DNA from: Actinomycetales bacterium JB111
Lineage (GTDB): Bacteria; Actinomycetota; Actinomycetes; Actinomycetales; Actinomycetaceae
DNA: 64,000 bases
Assembly (NCBI GenBank): GCA_900163555.1
Contig: FUHX01000011.1
Location: 62,001 to 126,000 of the forward strand
Direction of reading: 5' to 3'
In this document: positions 26,680-34,662 of the stretch, piece after piece
Position numbering within the stretch: position 1 is the first letter of the stretch
Layout: each line of letters starts with the position of its first letter
The notes under the pieces: model-generated
The model's input: the letters and a program-made list of their open reading frames with translations, nothing else
Database searches by the model: none
What the model was told of the DNA's origin: nothing
Translations under genes and position numbers: made by a program

Positions 26680-27528
26680 TCAGTCGTCGTCGGACCAGCC
26701 GAGCTCCGCTCGCGCGGCTGACGGGATGAGGTGGTCGATGCGGTCGAGGGCGAACGTGGGCTGGTGCGCCTCGTCGAGCGCCTCGGCCTCGGCGAGCGTG
26801 GAGTCGCCCGTGAGGACGAGCGCGGAGACCATGCCGGTGTTGACGGCCATGCCGATGTCGGTGCCGAGGCGGTCGCCGACCATCATGCAGTGCGCCGGGT
26901 CGACGTCGAGGCCGGCGAGGGCCGCCTCCAGCATGGCGCCCTCGGGCTTGCCCATGTTGGCGTGCAGCGTCGCGCCCGTGGTGGCCTCGATCGCCGCCAC
27001 GATGCCGGCGGCGTCGGGCTCGCCGCGCCCGCCGGGGAACGGGCAGTAGCGGTCCGGGTTCGTGGTGATGAGGATGGCGCGCTTGTGGAACCAGATCGCG
27101 TCGAACGCGATCTGCAGCTTGCGGTACTCGAACGTCCGGTCGTAGGAGGCGATGACGATGTCGATCTCCTCCGGGTTCTCCGACCGGCGGATCCCGGCCG
27201 CGTCGAGGGCGCGGATGAGGGGCGCCTCGGCGATCGGGAAGACGGTGGCGTCCGGGTGGTGCGCCTTGAGCCAGCGGACCGTCGTCACGACGGTGTTCGC
27301 GATCTCGTCGACCGGGGTCGGCAGGCCGAGGCGGGCGAGCTTCTCGGAGTACTCCTGCGGGTCCTTCGTGGGGTTGTTCGACAGGTAGCGCACCGGGATG
27401 TTCCTGCGGTGCAGCTCCTCGATCATCCGCTTCGCGCCGGGGAGCAGCCCCTCCCCCAGGTAGATCGTCCCGTCCATGTCGAAGACGTACGCGTCGTAGA
27501 ACTCGGTGGGGCCCTGCAGGTCGATCAC
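26680..27528 (-). CDS. HAD-superfamily sugar phosphatase, NagD/AraL type
   Basis: 282-aa HAD hydrolase of class IIA: nucleophile motif YVFDMDGTIYLG, motif II RYLSNNPT, motif III in MGKPEGAML, and motif IV VGDRLGTDIGMAVNTGM. These enzymes remove phosphate from sugar or polyol phosphates; AraL from the B. subtilis arabinose operon has such activity. GTG 27528 has AAGGAGC 6 bases upstream and also overlaps the stop of an 11-codon reading frame (27525-27560). It precedes the AraM-like gene by 194 bases on the same strand and may act as a safety valve against phosphosugar build-up. Confidence 0.87.
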   Translation of the reverse strand: MIDLQGPTEFYDAYVFDMDGTIYLGEGLLPGAKRMIEELHRRNIPVRYLSNNPTKDPQEYSEKLARLGLPTPVDEIANTVVTTVRWLKAHHPDATVFPIAEAPLIRALDAAGIRRSENPEEIDIVIASYDRTFEYRKLQIAFDAIWFHKRAILITTNPDRYCPFPGGRGEPDAAGIVAAIEATTGATLHANMGKPEGAMLEAALAGLDVDPAHCMMVGDRLGTDIGMAVNTGMVSALVLTGDSTLAEAEALDEAHQPTFALDRIDHLIPSAARAELGWSDDD

Positions 27529-27560
27529 GTCGTGCTCCTTCGCTCGCGGGCGTGGTCCAT
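27525..27560 (-). CDS. Possible leader peptide coupled to the HAD phosphatase gene
   Basis: An 11-residue frame, MDHARERRSTT, starts at ATG 27560 with an AGGAGG four bases upstream, and its TGA overlaps the GTG start of the phosphatase gene. This could be a translated leader used for coupling, or just the remains of an earlier start site. There is no family information in so short a peptide. Confidence 0.35.
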   Translation of the reverse strand: MDHARERRSTT

Positions 27561-27848
27561 TGATCCTCCTGTGAGGGTAGTCGCGATGCGAGCCCCGAGG
27601 CCCTCCCGTTCGCGACAAATCGGCCGAATGGTGCCACTTCGGGCGAATGCCCCGTCCCCCGACGGCGCTGCGCACGTTCGTGCGCGGCCGATGGCCCCCG
27701 CGTTCACCCCGAGCAGCGACGGCGCGTCTCGCACCCGGAGGGCCGGACGCGCACCGCGCGGGGAACGACGCAGGCCCCCACCGTCCGTATCGCGGAGGTG
27801 AGGGCCTGTGTCGGTCGTCCCGCGTGGGCGGGACCCATCAGATCTGGA
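27529..27848. other. Intergenic region upstream of the HAD phosphatase gene
   Basis: 320 bases between the membrane-protein gene and the phosphatase gene. It holds the leader frame at 27525-27560 and the hairpin at 27817-27834. A promoter for the downstream six genes may be here, because a terminator precedes it, but no consensus -35/-10 pair is convincing. Confidence 0.5.
27817..27834 (-). terminator. Hairpin after the unrecognised membrane-protein gene
   Basis: Perfect 7-bp stem GTCCCGC / GCGGGAC with a GTGG loop, 15 bases beyond the stop codon. It may terminate or attenuate transcription of the upstream rpiB-permease pair. Confidence 0.55.
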
Positions 27849-28841
27849 TCAGATGGTCGTGACCAGGTAGATCGCCGTGGTACCGATGAAGATGATGCCG
27901 GCCGGCGGGTCGATGTGCGTGTCGCCGCGGGCGTTGAAGATGCGCGAGAACGCCTCGCCACCGACACCACCGATGAGGCCCCAGGCCGCACCGATGAGCG
28001 TGGAGCCGATGAGCCCGGCGTCCCAAGCGGTGTATGCCTGCACCGCACCGAGACCCGCGAGGATCGTCATGTGGTGCGTGACCGGGGTCTTCATGCCGAG
28101 CGACAGGAAGATCAGCGAGATCGCGGAGATCGCCCAGCCGACCAGGAAGACCTGGCTGATGATGTTCGCGTACGCAGGGTTGTCCTGCGGGACGTTCTCG
28201 ATGACCCAGACGGCCACGTAGGCGAACAGCACACCGGACGTGAGTCCGTGCAGTGCCGAGATGCTCCACTTCTCCTGGTGCTCGACCCAGTGCGTGCCGT
28301 CGTTCAGCGACAGCGGCTTGGCCCCGTTGAACGGGCCGGCGATCGCCTTCGACTTCACACCGAAGGCGAGGCGGGCGACGACCGCCGAGAGCACAACCGT
28401 GAGGGCAACGGTGTCGGTCGCGAAGAGGAGACCCTCACCCGGGACCTCGGGAGCCCAAAGGCTGAAGAGGTAGCCGACCGCACGCTCGATGACGTAACCG
28501 AGCATGCCGAAGACACCACCGACGATGAAGATGTCGGCCTTCGGGATGCCCGCGAGCGGGGTGACGATGTCACGTCCGTTCACGCCTTCCGCGAAGTATC
28601 CGCGCTTGGCGGCGTAGGCGGCAGCTGCGGCACCACCGGCGAACGCGATGTGCGGGCCGAAGACCGGGCCGAACGCGAACATACCGATGAAGTCCTGCGC
28701 GATCGGCACTCCGCCGAGGAGGGCCGAGAAGCCGAAGAGGAAGGCGAAACCGGTGAAGATGAACGCGGTCTGGCCGCCGATGGCGGCTCCGAACGCGCCG
28801 CCACCGAAGGCGACGATCAACCAAAGAATGTCGAAATCCAC
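27849..28841 (-). CDS. Unrecognised polytopic membrane protein, candidate polyol permease
   Basis: 330-aa very hydrophobic protein that I do not recognise as any standard transporter family. It shows about eight to ten candidate membrane segments rich in Gly and Ala, for example IVAFGGGAFGAAIGGQTAF near the N-terminus and LIGSTLIGAAWGLIGGVGGE near the C-terminus; the two share a small-residue pattern that could reflect an internal repeat. Polar conserved-looking spots inside the membrane part are TPVTHHMT and THIDPPAGIIFIGT. There is no signal peptide, ATP-binding or PTS motif. GTG 28841 follows AGAGAGG. It lies 170 bases after the RpiB-like gene and is the only transporter candidate in this polyol cluster, so uptake of its substrate is a reasonable but unproven role. 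Confidence 0.6.
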   Translation of the reverse strand: MDFDILWLIVAFGGGAFGAAIGGQTAFIFTGFAFLFGFSALLGGVPIAQDFIGMFAFGPVFGPHIAFAGGAAAAAYAAKRGYFAEGVNGRDIVTPLAGIPKADIFIVGGVFGMLGYVIERAVGYLFSLWAPEVPGEGLLFATDTVALTVVLSAVVARLAFGVKSKAIAGPFNGAKPLSLNDGTHWVEHQEKWSISALHGLTSGVLFAYVAVWVIENVPQDNPAYANIISQVFLVGWAISAISLIFLSLGMKTPVTHHMTILAGLGAVQAYTAWDAGLIGSTLIGAAWGLIGGVGGEAFSRIFNARGDTHIDPPAGIIFIGTTAIYLVTTI

Positions 28842-28971
28842 GCTAGTGGTACCTCTCTGTCGCCCCACGTCCTCGTGGGGTGGGGATGGATTGGTGCGAA
28901 CGACTCTGTTCGAGGGGCTCGGCGCTGAGTCGCCCATGGGAGGCGGTGGGCGGGCCACCACATCCCTGGAA

Positions 28972-29000
28972 CCGCGGCCGACCGGGGCGACCGGCCGCGG
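28972..29000 (-). terminator. Hairpin between RpiB-like and membrane-protein genes
   Basis: CCGCGGCCG / CGGCCGCGG with an 11-base loop, starting 12 bases beyond the RpiB-like stop codon. It may be a partial terminator inside the operon. Confidence 0.45.
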
Positions 29001-29011
29001 GTGGAGGGGTC

Positions 29012-29491
29012 TTAGCTGTCCCCGTCCTTGGCGTTGCCGGACTCGTATGCGCTGAGCACGGCAACCTTGTCGGCCGAGGCCGAGGACTCGTCGAACTCGT
29101 ACCCGAGCCACTCGCCGGCCAGCTTGCGAGCGAGCTCGAGCCCGATCACGCGCTGCCCGAAGGTGAGGACCTGGGCGTTGTTCGACTTGATGAGGCGCTC
29201 GACGCTGAAGCTGTCGTGCGCCACCGATGCCCGAACGCCCGGGACCTTGCCGGCCGCCATGGCGACACCGATGCCCGTGCCGCACACGAGAAGGGCACGA
29301 TCGGCCTCGCCGTCCGAAATCTTCTCGCCGGCAGCCACACCGATGTTCGGGTAGGGGTTTCCGTCGGTGTTCGCACCGACACCGACGTCGATGACCTCGT
29401 CAACGCGGTCATCGGCTTCGAGATCTGCCTTCAGGGCTTCCTTGTACTCGAATCCCGCGTTGTCGGATCCGACAACGATTCGCAGGCCCAC
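29012..29491 (-). CDS. RpiB/LacAB-family sugar-phosphate isomerase
   Basis: 159-aa isomerase of the RpiB family: IVVGSDNAGFEYKEAL at the N-terminus (ordinary RpiB has SDHAG; here His is replaced by Asn), the active-site CGTGIGVAMAAGKVPGVRA with Cys about residue 70, and NNAQVLTFGQRVIG. The family includes ribose-5-phosphate isomerase B and the isomerases for erythrulose 4-phosphate in tetritol catabolism. The His-to-Asn change and the polyol setting argue against simple housekeeping RpiB. GTG 29491 has GGGGAGG upstream. It is the first gene of the leftward cluster after the SorC regulator. Confidence 0.82.
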   Translation of the reverse strand: MGLRIVVGSDNAGFEYKEALKADLEADDRVDEVIDVGVGANTDGNPYPNIGVAAGEKISDGEADRALLVCGTGIGVAMAAGKVPGVRASVAHDSFSVERLIKSNNAQVLTFGQRVIGLELARKLAGEWLGYEFDESSASADKVAVLSAYESGNAKDGDS

Positions 29492-29855
29492 GTCAGCCTC
29501 CCCATCCTGCGCCGAGGCGCACGTCGATCGAAGCGGGGCCGGGCCCCGTCACCAGTGGCGCCACAGCGGCGCCAACTGCGGGGAACGGTACCAACTCTGG
29601 GACGAATGACCAGTACCCCTGAACAAAGTTTCTCAGTTGTGTCTTTTCGGTGCGAATGTTGCCGCACCCGGTCCCACGACGACCGCGTGCCCACTCCGGC
29701 ACGCCGCCGTCCCACCGGCGGCAGAATCCCGCCGATTTCGAACCGACCGGCGCGCGCTCGCCGAGGGGGCGGCAACCTCCCGTCGTCCACGTGGTGGGAT
29801 GACGCCGCGATCGATGTGACTCCGTCGACCCACCCGGACACGTCCGTCCCGGCAC
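29492..29855. promoter_or_regulatory. Promoter/operator region of the SorC-linked polyol cluster
   Basis: 364 bases between the SorC regulator and the RpiB-like gene, both leftward. The stretch 29610-29665 is locally AT-richer than its surroundings and includes an imperfect dyad TGAACAAAGTTTCTCA and the word GCGAATGTTG; a related GCGAATGTGCG lies at about 30893-30903 in the SorC-glpD gap. These are candidate SorC sites only. I see no convincing consensus promoter. Confidence 0.4.
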
Positions 29856-30854
29856 CTACAGGTGGGGTCGTGGCACCGGTGACGAGCTCGACGACCGGGC
29901 CAGGCGCTCGACCAGCACGTGGAGCGTCGGCTCGTCGATGACGAGGTCCGTCACCGCCCCCGACCGGAGCGCTCCGAGCGCCGGCCGGACCTTGGCCGGC
30001 CCGGAGACGACGCAGACCCGGCGCCCGATGCGGCGCAGCGCCGCGGGCGTCGGCCCCGACGCCCGCGCGTTCGTGGTGATGTCGGCGTAGGTCCCGTCCT
30101 CGCGGAGAAGCACGGTGCAGATGTCGCCGACGACGCCGTCCGCCTGGAGCGCGGAGATCTCACCCTGGTCGAGGTACCCGGCGGCGTAGACCTGAGAGCT
30201 GAGCGAGCCGGTGAACGCACCCACGCCGAACAGGGCGATGTGCGTGCGGGCCTGGAGGTCGCGGACCGCGGCGAGCGACCTCTCCCGCCACATGGCGAGC
30301 TTCGTCTCGGGGAAGTCGAAGAAGGCGGGCACCGGGAAGTGGTGCACGGTCGACTCGAACGCGCCCGCGGCCGCCTCCATGATCGCCCCGGCGTACGGGA
30401 TGCCGGTCGTCGTCGGGTTGGCCGCGCCGTTCAGCTGGACGACCGCCGAGCCAGGTGCCGGCCGGGGGACGAACTGTCCGACGACGGCGGCGACCGTGTT
30501 CCCCCACGCGATGCCGAGCACGGTCTCGGGCTCCATCCAGCCGGAGACGAGTCGGCCGGCCACCCGCGCGACCTGCTCGAGCCGCTGGACCTCGCTCGCA
30601 GCGGGGCGGACGGTCACCACGTGGGTCTGCACGCCGAACAGGTCGCGGAGCACCGTAGACTCCCGCGCACCCATCTCCGCGGGCGGGTGGAGCTCGATGC
30701 GCACCATCCCCGACGAGCGCGCCTGCTTGATCATCCTGGACACGGTCGAGCGCGAGACGCCCATGCGTCGGGCGATCGTCTCCATCGTCTCGTCCTGCAG
30801 GTAATACATCGACGCGGCCTCGAAAACTTCGACCTCACGGTCACGCTCGTCCAC
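29856..30854 (-). CDS. SorC-family transcriptional regulator of the polyol cluster
   Basis: 332-aa SorC regulator: N-terminal FEAASMYYLQDET, helix-turn-helix IARRMGVSRSTVSRMIKQAR, and a SorC sugar-phosphate-binding domain (VLGIAWGNTVAAVV, LFGVGAFTG, DGVVGDICTVLL). GTG 30854 is preferred to the in-frame ATG 30875 because GGAGGAG lies just before it and the ATG has no ribosome site. It is immediately upstream of the RpiB-like operon on the same strand and divergent from glpD, so it may control both in response to a phosphorylated polyol. Confidence 0.87.
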   Translation of the reverse strand: MDERDREVEVFEAASMYYLQDETMETIARRMGVSRSTVSRMIKQARSSGMVRIELHPPAEMGARESTVLRDLFGVQTHVVTVRPAASEVQRLEQVARVAGRLVSGWMEPETVLGIAWGNTVAAVVGQFVPRPAPGSAVVQLNGAANPTTTGIPYAGAIMEAAAGAFESTVHHFPVPAFFDFPETKLAMWRERSLAAVRDLQARTHIALFGVGAFTGSLSSQVYAAGYLDQGEISALQADGVVGDICTVLLREDGTYADITTNARASGPTPAALRRIGRRVCVVSGPAKVRPALGALRSGAVTDLVIDEPTLHVLVERLARSSSSSPVPRPHL

Positions 30855-30990
30855 TGCTCCTCCAACCCATTGCACGTTCGACCATCCAGATTGCGCGAAT
30901 GTGCGTATGGCGTCATCCTAGAGTCCACACGGCGCCGTGAAACCTTCATAGGGTCGGGAGCGTCAGGCAGGATCCAACGGAGGAACGGTT

Positions 30991-32727
30991 GTGAACACGA
31001 CAGCACTGAGCCACGAGTCGCGACAGGAAGCCCTGACGCGTATGGCCGAAGAAGAACTCGACGTCCTCGTTGTGGGTGGCGGCATCAACGGCGCCGGGAT
31101 CGCGCTCGATGCCGCGACGCGCGGGCTGAGGACCGGCGTCGTCGAGATGCGCGACTGGGCGTCGGGCACGTCCCAGTGGTCCTCGAAGCTCGTGCACGGT
31201 GGCCTCCGCTACCTCTACCAGGCCAACTTCGCCCTGGTCGCCGAGGCGCTCAAGGAGCGCGGGATCCTCCTCAAGACGACCGCCCCCCACCTCGTGTCGG
31301 CCCAGCCGTTCCTCTGGCCCCTCAAGCAGCGGGTCATCGAGCGCGCGTACTCCGCGGTCGGCGTGGGCGCGTACGACGCCCTGTCGATCTGGGGCAGCCG
31401 CGGCACCTCCGTGCCGATCCAGAAGCACTACAGCCACGCCGGCGCGCTCAAGCTCATGCCGAGCCTGAAGGACGACTCCCTCATCGGCGGCATCCGCTTC
31501 TACGACGCCCGCGTCGACGACGCCCGCCTCGTGTTCACCCTCGTCCGCACCGCCCAGGGCCTCGGCGCGCTGGCCGCCACCCGCACGCAGGCCACCGAGA
31601 TGCTGACCGACGGCTCGGGACGCGTCATCGGCGCGAGGCTCAAGGACCTCGAGACCGGGAACGAGTTCGACGTCCGCGCGAAGAACGTCATCGGGGCCAC
31701 CGGCGTGTGGACGGAGGAGACCGAGAAGCTCGGCGGCGCCGAGGGCGGCCTGAAGGTCCTCGCCTCGAAGGGCATCCACATCGTGGTGCCGAAGGAGCGC
31801 ATCCAGGGCGACACCGGCGTGTTCGTCCGCACCGAGAAGTCCGTGCTCTTCGTCATCCCGTGGCAGCGCTACTGGATCATCGGCACCACCGACACGAAGT
31901 GGGCCGAGCAGGTCGACTCACCCGTGGCCACCGCCGAGGACATCGACTACGTGCTCGAGCAGGCGAACGTCGTGCTCGCCGACCCGCTGACCCGCGACGA
32001 CATCATCGGCACCTACGCCGGCCTGCGCCCGCTGCTGCAGCCGGTCGACAAGGGAACCGGCGAGTCGACCAAGGTCTCGCGCGAGCACACCGTGACGAGC
32101 CCGCAGCCGGGTCTCACGGTCATCGCCGGCGGCAAGCTGACGACCTACCGCGTCATGGCGGAGGACGCCGTGGACCACGCGCTCGGCAAGAAGGCCGCGA
32201 AGGCGAACCCGTCCATCACGGAGACGACCCCGCTCGTGGGTGCCGCAGGCCTGCAGGCCACTCGCAAGCAGCTGCCGAACATCGCCAGGCAGTACGGGCT
32301 GACCGACGCCCGCGCGGAGCACCTCATCTCCCGCTACGGCTCGGAGCTCCCGGTCGTGCTCGGCACCATCGACGAGGACGCCTCGCTCGGTCAGCCGATC
32401 GCCGAGGCCCCCGCCTACCTGCGGGCCGAGGCGGCCTGGGCCGTGACCCACGAGGGCGCCCTCCACCTGGAGGACGTGCTGCTGCACCGCATCCGCCTCG
32501 ACCTCGAGACCCCGGACCGCGGCAAGTCGGCCGCACCCGAGATCGCCGAGATCATGGGCGGGATCCTCGGCTGGGACGAGGCCACGGTCGCCGCGGAGGT
32601 CCAGAACTGGAACGAGCAGGCGGACGCCATCCTCGCCGCCCAGGAGACCCGCACCGACGCGGAGGCCTCCGAGCTGCGCGTCCAGGCGCCCGAGCTCGTG
32701 CCCGTCGAGCGCCTGTCGGCCAACTGA
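30991..32727 (+). CDS. glpD: Glycerol-3-phosphate dehydrogenase, FAD-dependent
   Basis: 578-aa membrane-associated flavoenzyme that oxidises glycerol 3-phosphate to DHAP and passes electrons to quinone. FAD motif VVGGGINGAGIALDAATRG (about residues 28-46), GTSQWSSKLVHGGLRYLY, and the C-terminal AWAVTHEGALHLEDVLLHRIR domain are typical of GlpD. GTG 30991 has GGAGG 7 bases upstream. glpK follows 165 bases later on the same strand, giving the classical glycerol pathway; the glycerol facilitator gene is not in view. Confidence 0.95.
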   Translation: MNTTALSHESRQEALTRMAEEELDVLVVGGGINGAGIALDAATRGLRTGVVEMRDWASGTSQWSSKLVHGGLRYLYQANFALVAEALKERGILLKTTAPHLVSAQPFLWPLKQRVIERAYSAVGVGAYDALSIWGSRGTSVPIQKHYSHAGALKLMPSLKDDSLIGGIRFYDARVDDARLVFTLVRTAQGLGALAATRTQATEMLTDGSGRVIGARLKDLETGNEFDVRAKNVIGATGVWTEETEKLGGAEGGLKVLASKGIHIVVPKERIQGDTGVFVRTEKSVLFVIPWQRYWIIGTTDTKWAEQVDSPVATAEDIDYVLEQANVVLADPLTRDDIIGTYAGLRPLLQPVDKGTGESTKVSREHTVTSPQPGLTVIAGGKLTTYRVMAEDAVDHALGKKAAKANPSITETTPLVGAAGLQATRKQLPNIARQYGLTDARAEHLISRYGSELPVVLGTIDEDASLGQPIAEAPAYLRAEAAWAVTHEGALHLEDVLLHRIRLDLETPDRGKSAAPEIAEIMGGILGWDEATVAAEVQNWNEQADAILAAQETRTDAEASELRVQAPELVPVERLSAN

Positions 32728-32735
32728 TCCACCCC

Positions 32736-32763
32736 GGTGCGGGGGCCGGTCGGCCCCCGCACC
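32736..32763 (+). terminator. Hairpin between glpD and glpK
   Basis: Perfect 12-bp stem GGTGCGGGGGCC / GGCCCCCGCACC with a GGTC loop, 8 bases after the glpD stop. A second, composite hairpin follows at about 32780-32812 (AGGTGCG/CGCACCT with an inner GCCC/GGGC). Together they could attenuate read-through into glpK. Confidence 0.65.
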
Positions 32764-32892
32764 GCCTCCCGCCCCACCCAAGGTGCGAGGGCCCACCGGG
32801 CGCCCCGCACCTGCCCCCGCAAGACCGGCCACCCGCAACCGCGGGCGACCGGACCCCCAACCGACATCGTTGTCGAAAGGAGCACTCACACA

Positions 32893-34422
32893 ATGAGTGA
32901 CGCCCAGAAGTACGTGCTCGCGGTCGACCAGGGCACCACGTCGTCGCGTGCGATCGTGTTCAACCACTCCGGCGAGATCGTCTCGGTCGGACAGCTCGAG
33001 CACGAGCAGATCTTCCCGAAGGCCGGCTGGGTCGAGCACGACCCGAAGGAGATCTGGGACAACACCCGTGAGGCGGTGGCCCAGGCCCTGTCCAAGGCCT
33101 CGCTGAACTCCAGCAGCCTCGCCGCCGTCGGTATCACCAACCAGCGTGAGACCACGGTCGTGTGGGACAAGAACACCGGCGAGCCGGTGTACAACGCCAT
33201 CGTCTGGCAGGACACCCGCACGGACAAGATCGTCAAGGAGCTCGGGGGCTCCGAGGGCGACGACAAGTACAAGTCGCGCGTGGGCCTCCCGCTGGCGACC
33301 TACTTCTCCGGCCCGAAGATCAAGTGGATCCTCGACAACGTCGAGGGTGCACGCGCCAAGGCCGAGGCCGGCGACCTCCTCTTCGGCAACACCGACGCGT
33401 GGCTCCTGTGGAACATGACCGGCGGCGTCGACGGCGGCGTGCACGCGACGGACGTCACCAACGCCTCGCGCACCATGCTGATGGACCTCGAGACGCTCTC
33501 CTGGGCCGAGGACATCGCGGCGGACATGGGCATCCCGACCTCCATGCTCCCCGAGATCCGTTCCTCGTCCGAGGTCTACGGCAACGGACGCCAGCAGGGC
33601 CTGCTCACCGACGTGCCGATCTCAGGCATCCTCGGCGACCAGCAGGCCGCCACGTTCGGCCAGGCCTGCTTCGAGGTCGGCATGGCCAAGAACACCTACG
33701 GCACCGGTAACTTCATGCTCCTCAACACGGGCACGGAGCCGGTCCAGTCGGAGAACGGCCTGCTCACGACGGTCTGCTACAAGATCGGCGACCAGAAGGC
33801 GGTCTACGCGCTCGAGGGTTCGATCGCCGTCACCGGTTCGCTCATCCAGTGGCTGCGCGACAACCTGGGCATCATCGGCTCCGCCCCGGAGGTCGAGGAC
33901 CTCGCGAAGTCGGTCGACGACAACGGTGGCGCGTACTTCGTGCCGGCGTTCTCCGGCCTGTTCGCCCCGCACTGGCGCTCCGACGCCCGCGGCGCGGTCG
34001 TCGGCCTCACCCGCTTCGTCAACAAGGGCCACATCGCCCGCGCGGCGCTCGAGGCCACGGCGTTCCAGACCCGCGAGGTCAACGACGCCATGAACGCCGA
34101 CTCCGGCGTCAACCTCACCGAGCTCAAGGTCGACGGCGGCATGGTCGCCAACGAGACGCTCATGCAGTTCCAGGCCGACATCCTCAACGTCGACGTCGTC
34201 AAGCCGGTCGTCGCCGAGACGACCGCGCTCGGCGCGGCCTACGCCGCAGGCATCGCGGTCGGCTTCTGGGAGGGCGAGCAGGACGTCATCGACAACTGGG
34301 CCGAGGACAAGCGCTGGACCCCGTCCATGGACGACGCCGAGCGCGACCGCCTGTTCCGCCAGTGGAACAAGGCCGTCACGAAGACCCTCGACTGGGTCGA
34401 CGATGACGTCGAGTCCGCCTGA
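32893..34422 (+). CDS. glpK: Glycerol kinase
   Basis: 509-aa FGGY kinase with the GlpK hallmarks: [48 protein letters not shown], and the FGGY signature region [14 protein letters not shown]. It makes sn-glycerol 3-phosphate for GlpD. ATG 32893 follows AAAGGAG. glpD, glpK and the SorC polyol cluster together suggest that glycerol and polyols with shared three-carbon intermediates are handled at this locus. Confidence 0.96.
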   Translation: MSDAQKYVLAVDQGTTSSRAIVFNHSGEIVSVGQLEHEQIFPKAGWVEHDPKEIWDNTREAVAQALSKASLNSSSLAAVGITNQRETTVVWDKNTGEPVYNAIVWQDTRTDKIVKELGGSEGDDKYKSRVGLPLATYFSGPKIKWILDNVEGARAKAEAGDLLFGNTDAWLLWNMTGGVDGGVHATDVTNASRTMLMDLETLSWAEDIAADMGIPTSMLPEIRSSSEVYGNGRQQGLLTDVPISGILGDQQAATFGQACFEVGMAKNTYGTGNFMLLNTGTEPVQSENGLLTTVCYKIGDQKAVYALEGSIAVTGSLIQWLRDNLGIIGSAPEVEDLAKSVDDNGGAYFVPAFSGLFAPHWRSDARGAVVGLTRFVNKGHIARAALEATAFQTREVNDAMNADSGVNLTELKVDGGMVANETLMQFQADILNVDVVKPVVAETTALGAAYAAGIAVGFWEGEQDVIDNWAEDKRWTPSMDDAERDRLFRQWNKAVTKTLDWVDDDVESA

Positions 34423-34461
34423 TCGGCAGCCTCACCCCGGCCTGAGGGCCGGACCGCTCCA

Positions 34462-34501
34462 CCACGAGGGGCACGCGGCATCCGCCGCGTGCCCCTCGTG
34501 G
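34462..34501. terminator. Strong bidirectional terminator after glpK
   Basis: Perfect 18-bp stem starting CCACGAGGGGCACGCGGC with an ATCC loop, 40 bases after the glpK stop and before the convergent dusB. Confidence 0.85.
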
Positions 34502-34662
34502 CATGTCGTGGCCCGTCGCGGCCGTCGTCGGGTACCCGGCGTCGAGACTGCCCGGCGGGGGCGGGTCGGGACCCCGCACGCCCTGGTCAGCGCCTGCTGC
34601 AGAGTTCCGCACCCGCGTCGGTCAGGCCACCGGGGCGGCGCAAGCCGCCGTGCAGCGGGGGC

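Noticed and set aside
30855-30875. ATG 30875 as start of the SorC gene
   Set aside because: No ribosome site precedes it, while GTG 30854 follows GGAGGAG.
29919-32900. A 993-codon rightward frame and several other very long frames (for example antisense to 57201-60227 and 23236-25182)
   Set aside because: They are shadows of real genes in GC-rich DNA: their translations are Arg/Ala/Pro/Gly-rich without family motifs, while the other frame encodes clear enzymes.
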